Source of the DNA: Caryophanales bacterium
GTDB taxonomy: Bacteria > Bacillota > Bacilli > Alicyclobacillales > SLC66
DNA length: 9,765 nucleotides
NCBI GenBank assembly: GCA_027341705.1
Contig: DAIELO010000031.1
Location: forward strand, 1-9,765
Direction of reading: 5' to 3'
The translations under genes and the position numbers were made by a program. This document shows positions 6,724-9,765 of this stretch, in pieces; the first letter of the stretch is position 1; every line of letters starts with the position of its first letter. The notes under the pieces are model-generated. The model ran no database searches. It was not told the DNA's origin and saw only the letters and a program-made list of their open reading frames with translations.

Positions 6724-8232
6724 ATGTTTGCTACAGTTGCCAGTGTGTCGCTCTTTGGATTACACGGAATTCAAGTGGGGGTAGAAGCTGATATTCAAAC
6801 AGGCCTCCCTTCCTTTGAAATTGTAGGATTGCCTGCCTCTGCCATTAGAGAAGCAAAGGAAAGGGTGCGCTCTGCGATTTTAAATAGTGGTTATGTATGG
6901 CCACGATCACGAATCACCATCAGCTTAACTCCTGCTGACTTTCGCAAAGATGGAAGTGGTCTAGACCTGCCGATTGCGATCGCCATTTTAGTATCATCAG
7001 AACAAATTTTACCCGTCGCTAACCGGGCTGTATTATTAGGAGAATTGGCATTAGATGGTGCTGTCAGAACATTTCGCGGCTTGTATGCGGCGCTAAGTTT
7101 TGCCCTTGATATGCCACACCCCATGATTATCGTACCAGACAGTGGTGAACAAAGCGATGAATTGCCATTGTATCAACGCATGCACATGGTAGAAAATCTC
7201 TCACAGGCCATATCTATATTAAGTGGAAAACAAATTCCCACGAAAGAACACCACCTTGAAATCACTACAATTACTTCATTTCGCAAAAATTACAGCGAAG
7301 TATTAGGTCAAGAAAACGTAAAAAGGGTTTTAGAAATAGCCGCGACTGGCCATCACCATCTAATTATGTATGGTACACCCGGGGCTGGAAAAACCATGCT
7401 CGCAGAAAGACTACCTACCATTCTACCTCCCCTTGATGCAACAGAAAAAGCACAAGTTAAAAAAATTTATAGTGTAGCAGGATTACCCTATCCGCCAGAA
7501 AACGAACGTCCCTATCGTTCACCACATCATACGATCAGTACCAGTGGGTTGCTAGGAGGTGGTTCGACACCCCGCCCTGGAGAAGTGAGCTTAGCCCATC
7601 AGGGCGTTCTCTTCTTAGATGAATTCCCTGAATTTTCGCGTTCTGCGATTGAAGGGTTGCGACAACCTTTATCTATTGGCGAAATCACAATTAGCCGTTC
7701 CCTATATAGTTATTCATTCCCCAGTAAATTCCAACTCGTCGCGGCAATGAACCCATGCCCATGTGGTTATTATGGTTCCAACACACATCCCTGTACTTGC
7801 AGTGCACAAAGCATAGAAATGTATCAACGAAAACTATCAGGTCCAATCTTAGACCGAATAGACCTTTCTGTATGGGTAGATGGCGTCCCTTTAAGAAAGA
7901 TATGGGAATCACCCAGCCCAACAGAAGACTCCTCAACAATCATACGAAATCGAGTGTTAAAGTCCAAAACATACGCAGTAGCCCGTGTCATTGAACATCA
8001 AGAATTAAAAAAAGATGGAATATCCATTCACCAATTAGAAATGGATAACCACACAGTTGAAATATTCATCAGATTTGCCGAATCACATCATCTATCAATG
8101 CGAGGTGCAGACAAGCTATCTCGCGTCGCACGCACGATCGCTGATATCGATCAATCGGAATGGATTAAAAAAGAACATTTGTTAGAAGCCATGCAATACC
8201 GCATGTTGCAATCAGATAATAGGACAAACTGA
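6724..8232 (+). CDS. comM: ComM/YifB-family AAA+ ATPase (Mg-chelatase-like)
   Basis: Member of the YifB/ComM family. In studied Gram-negative species ComM is a hexameric helicase that drives branch migration when transforming DNA is integrated; the role in this organism is inferred. The 502-residue length is typical. Seen: N-terminal Lon-protease-like (ChlI) domain with GLPSFEIVGLP (27-37), SRITISLTPADFRKDGSGLDL (around 62-82) and GELALDG (106-112); AAA+ core with QENVKR (196-201), Walker A GTPGAGKT (217-224), HHTIS and GGGSTPRPGEVSLAH (278-292), Walker B GVLFLDE (294-300), GLRQPLSIGEITISR (311-325), the cysteine cluster CPCG...C.C (C345, C347, C357, C359) and LSGPILDRIDL (371-381); C-terminal domain with SMRGADKLSRVARTIADI (458-475). 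In related genomes comM often neighbours rnhB-yraN or dprA on the same strand; here it is on the opposite strand, convergent with the yneF-like gene. Confidence 0.96.
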   Translation: MFATVASVSLFGLHGIQVGVEADIQTGLPSFEIVGLPASAIREAKERVRSAILNSGYVWPRSRITISLTPADFRKDGSGLDLPIAIAILVSSEQILPVANRAVLLGELALDGAVRTFRGLYAALSFALDMPHPMIIVPDSGEQSDELPLYQRMHMVENLSQAISILSGKQIPTKEHHLEITTITSFRKNYSEVLGQENVKRVLEIAATGHHHLIMYGTPGAGKTMLAERLPTILPPLDATEKAQVKKIYSVAGLPYPPENERPYRSPHHTISTSGLLGGGSTPRPGEVSLAHQGVLFLDEFPEFSRSAIEGLRQPLSIGEITISRSLYSYSFPSKFQLVAAMNPCPCGYYGSNTHPCTCSAQSIEMYQRKLSGPILDRIDLSVWVDGVPLRKIWESPSPTEDSSTIIRNRVLKSKTYAVARVIEHQELKKDGISIHQLEMDNHTVEIFIRFAESHHLSMRGADKLSRVARTIADIDQSEWIKKEHLLEAMQYRMLQSDNRTN

Positions 8233-8241
8233 TTGCAACAT
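8203..8241 (+). terminator. Perfect 13-bp inverted repeat across the comM stop, likely terminator
   Basis: ATGTTGCAATCAG (8203-8215) and its exact complement CTGATTGCAACAT (8229-8241) are separated by 13 nt. The right arm contains the comM TGA (8230-8232). On the plus strand it is followed by a pyrimidine-rich stretch (CATCTTTTCTTTCCC), which supports termination of comM. On the minus strand the repeat begins 6 nt after the yneF-like stop but has no U-tract, so it might only stabilise that mRNA. Confidence 0.6.
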
Positions 8242-8246
8242 TCATA

Positions 8247-8573
8247 TCATCTTTTCTTTCCCGTTGTTGGCGTTACTTTTTTAACTTCTTTTTTCTTCCC
8301 AAAGTTAACCAGTTGGCCCAATTTACCTAATCCAGTTGCTGGGGGAGTATTGTTTTTATTGGTTGTCTCACTTTTTTTCATTTGTTGTTTTACCATTTGC
8401 AATTGCCTAGGTGATAAATTCATCCCCATGCGTTTTGCCGTCTGCATGATTTCTTTATCATCCATTTGCATATTTGTCACACTTTTACGCAAATACCATA
8501 CACCAACTGCAAATCCGCCAATTATACCTACGATCAAACCCACAGCCAACATTACCCACGAGACCCAATTCAC
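8247..8573 (-). CDS. YneF-like (UPF0154) small membrane protein with C-terminal tail
   Basis: A 108-residue protein with one N-terminal transmembrane helix (about 5-28, VMLAVGLIVGIIGGFAVGVW) followed by a short cytoplasmic helical region containing RMGMNLSPRQLQMVKQQMKK (48-67). The glycine-rich helix followed by MGxxxSxxQLxxxxxxMK is the pattern of the UPF0154/YneF family, which has no established function. The Bacillus protein is about 72 residues; this one adds some 40 residues rich in Lys, Thr and Asn, likely disordered and basic. The start is GTG (8571-8573) with AAAGGA about ten bases upstream. It follows the RNase HII-YraN gene by 46 nt on the same strand, so it is probably in the same operon, and ends 14 nt from the comM stop (convergent). 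Family assignment comes from the pattern, not an alignment. Confidence 0.75.
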   Translation of the reverse strand: MNWVSWVMLAVGLIVGIIGGFAVGVWYLRKSVTNMQMDDKEIMQTAKRMGMNLSPRQLQMVKQQMKKSETTNKNNTPPATGLGKLGQLVNFGKKKEVKKVTPTTGKKR

Positions 8574-8619
8574 CAGCGTACATCCTTTCTATCTTCACAT
8601 ATGTAAGTAAAAGTTCCGT

Positions 8620-9651
8620 CTATAGCACCCCAGGATAATGAACTAATTGTGGTGCTCCTTGATTTGTCGGCACATGCACAAGCACTACATCTACACGCAT
8701 ATTTTCACTATCTACAGTACCATGCTGCTGTTCATACCATTGTGCTAACAACCGTAAACGTCGACGCTTATCTTGCCCAATTGATTCCGCTGTCAATTGA
8801 AAGGACAGCGCTGCAAATTCACTATGACGTGAACGCACTTCCACGAAAACTAAACACTCACCATCTAACATGATGGCATCTACTTCGCCAAGCCTCACCC
8901 TCCAATTTCGTTCGATACAACGATATCCTAAATTTTCTAAATAATGAATGGCAAAATTTTCTCCCATTTGCCCCCACTCTTTACGCATATCAACCATCTT
9001 CGATGGAATATCATTACGCGTTACCACCATGTCTTTAATTGGTGCAAAAGACAACCTGTGAATGGGAGATGGCCCGTGTTTACTAAGCGCCAGCATGTGC
9101 TCCTTAGTACCATAGCCCATATGCCGAGCAAAACCATACTCTGGATACCATTCATCATACTTTTGCATGAGCCGATCACGCGTCACCTTAGCAATGATCG
9201 ACGCCGCCCCAATTGACTGACTCAAAGAATCTCCATGATTAATTTTGCGTTGATGATATTGCAACTCCGGGATAGCCGCCCCATCAACAATCACAATATC
9301 AGGAGAATGCTTTAATTCATTGACTGCCTGCTGCATGGCCAAAAGCGTTGCCTTAAGTATATTGTACCGATCAATAAAATGATGGTCAACAATCCCTACA
9401 CCTATGTCAATAGCTTGTTCCAAGGCAACGGCATACGCTTTTTCACGGGCATTTTTTGAAAGTTGTTTGGAGTCAAAAAAATCGCCTGCCTCTATCGTCT
9501 CCGGAAAAATGACCGCTGCCGCAACAACAGGTCCTGCCAGCGGCCCTCTCCCAGCCTCATCCACACCGCACAGCAATAAGCCACATTCCTGACGAAGAAG
9601 TTGATCAAATTCCCAAACCCGCTGAAAATTCTCCGCCTTTTTCGTGCTCAT
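8620..9651 (-). CDS. rnhB: Ribonuclease HII fused to a YraN/UPF0102 nuclease-like domain
   Basis: One 343-residue frame holds two proteins usually encoded separately. Residues about 20-206 are RNase HII, which cuts the RNA strand of RNA-DNA hybrids and removes single ribonucleotides from DNA. Seen: GVDEAGRGPLAGPVVAAAV (29-47) with Asp31, Glu32 and the GRG loop, DSKQLS (60-65), IVDGAAIPEL (121-130, Asp123), GDSLSQSIGAASIIAKVTRD (140-159, Asp141), HMGYGTKEH and HRLSFAPI (198-205). Residues about 226-343 are YraN/UPF0102, a PD-(D/E)XK-like fold: GQMGENFAIHYLENLGYR (227-244), RNWRVRLGEVDAI (248-260, Asp258), LVFVEVRSRH (267-276, Glu271), DKRRRL (294-299) and MRVDVV (318-323). The junction (207-225) is short and polar. 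ATG start with AGGGGTG close upstream, 28 nt after rbgA. An internal ATG after GGGGG (codon 229) could in principle give a free YraN, but would clip the conserved N-terminus. Confidence 0.93.
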   Translation of the reverse strand: MSTKKAENFQRVWEFDQLLRQECGLLLCGVDEAGRGPLAGPVVAAAVIFPETIEAGDFFDSKQLSKNAREKAYAVALEQAIDIGVGIVDHHFIDRYNILKATLLAMQQAVNELKHSPDIVIVDGAAIPELQYHQRKINHGDSLSQSIGAASIIAKVTRDRLMQKYDEWYPEYGFARHMGYGTKEHMLALSKHGPSPIHRLSFAPIKDMVVTRNDIPSKMVDMRKEWGQMGENFAIHYLENLGYRCIERNWRVRLGEVDAIMLDGECLVFVEVRSRHSEFAALSFQLTAESIGQDKRRRLRLLAQWYEQQHGTVDSENMRVDVVLVHVPTNQGAPQLVHYPGVL

Positions 9652-9679
9652 CGTACACCCCTACAATTTACCCATATCT

Positions 9680-9765
9680 TTATTCTAAGCGATCAAAGCT
9701 AATTCGACCAAGTTTGCCCGTTTGTACATCACGCAGCAATTTTTCTGCCCCCTGATGGAGATCAG
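9680..9765 (-). CDS. rbgA: Ribosome biogenesis GTPase RbgA (YlqF), C-terminal end only
   Basis: The frame enters from the right edge and gives 27 residues ending KLGRISFDRLE before a TAA at 9680-9682. The ending LLRDVQTGKLGRISFDRLE resembles the C-terminus of RbgA, a GTPase for late 50S subunit assembly, and rbgA directly precedes rnhB in Bacillus. The GTPase motifs lie outside the window, so the call rests on this short tail plus synteny. It is 28 nt upstream of the RNase HII gene and probably co-transcribed. Confidence 0.75.
   Translation of the reverse strand, partial: DLHQGAEKLLRDVQTGKLGRISFDRLE

Noticed and set aside
8233..8610. Plus-strand open frame of 125 codons opposite the yneF-like gene
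   Set aside because: No ATG or ribosome site at its start; the minus-strand frame has a recognisable membrane protein pattern and a usable ribosome site.
8944..9216. Plus-strand open frame inside the RNase HII-YraN gene
   Set aside because: Antisense to conserved catalytic motifs, no regulatory signals.
1..9765. CRISPR array, tRNA, rRNA, phage or toxin-antitoxin genes
   Set aside because: No regularly spaced repeats, no cloverleaf or rRNA sequence, and all long frames are accounted for by core genes.

Overview
The window looks like a core chromosomal segment of a low-to-moderate-GC Gram-positive bacterium (Bacillota, class Bacilli). The minus-strand gene order rbgA - rnhB - (yraN, yneF-like) - sucC - sucD - dprA - topA - trmFO matches the Bacillus subtilis order rbgA-rnhB-(ylqG-ylqH)-sucCD-dprA-topA-trmFO, and the signals are Gram-positive in style: strong AGGAGG-type ribosome binding sites, many GTG starts, and TTGAAT/TATAAT promoters. 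The window lacks ylqG/ylqH and carries comM, an rnhB-yraN fusion and a UPF0154 (YneF-like) gene instead. This suggests a member of Bacilli outside Bacillus proper; something close to Alicyclobacillaceae is a guess, not a result.

Layout, right to left on the minus strand. The last codons of rbgA (ribosome-assembly GTPase, 9680-9765) are followed by one long reading frame fusing RNase HII to a YraN/UPF0102 nuclease-like domain (8620-9651), then a small membrane protein of the YneF family (8247-8573). A plus-strand island (6182-8232) follows, with a small unknown protein carrying a CxxC motif and the AAA+ helicase comM. The minus-strand run resumes with sucC-sucD (succinyl-CoA synthetase, 3879-5948), dprA (2647-3732), topA (486-2582) and the start of trmFO (483 to the left edge).

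Functional grouping. Most genes handle nucleic acids: RNase HII removes ribonucleotides and RNA primers from DNA, YraN is a nuclease-like protein, ComM and DprA act in natural transformation (branch migration and RecA loading on incoming single strands), TopA removes negative supercoils, and TrmFO methylates tRNA U54. sucCD is the TCA-cycle exception, carried within this conserved block.

Regulatory layout. A divergent promoter region (about 5949-6181) separates sucCD from the CxxC gene and holds a good promoter in each direction. comM appears to have its own promoter, followed by a leader with an intrinsic-terminator hairpin and an upstream segment able to pair with it, a possible attenuator. 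A perfect 13-bp inverted repeat overlaps the comM stop codon between the convergent comM and yneF-like genes.

Points most worth attention: trmFO has an in-frame TAA after codon 148 although the frame still looks homologous up to the window edge; RNase HII and YraN are fused; and the comM leader may be an attenuator. I saw no convincing mobile element, CRISPR array, tRNA or rRNA, and no clearly undescribed multi-gene system.
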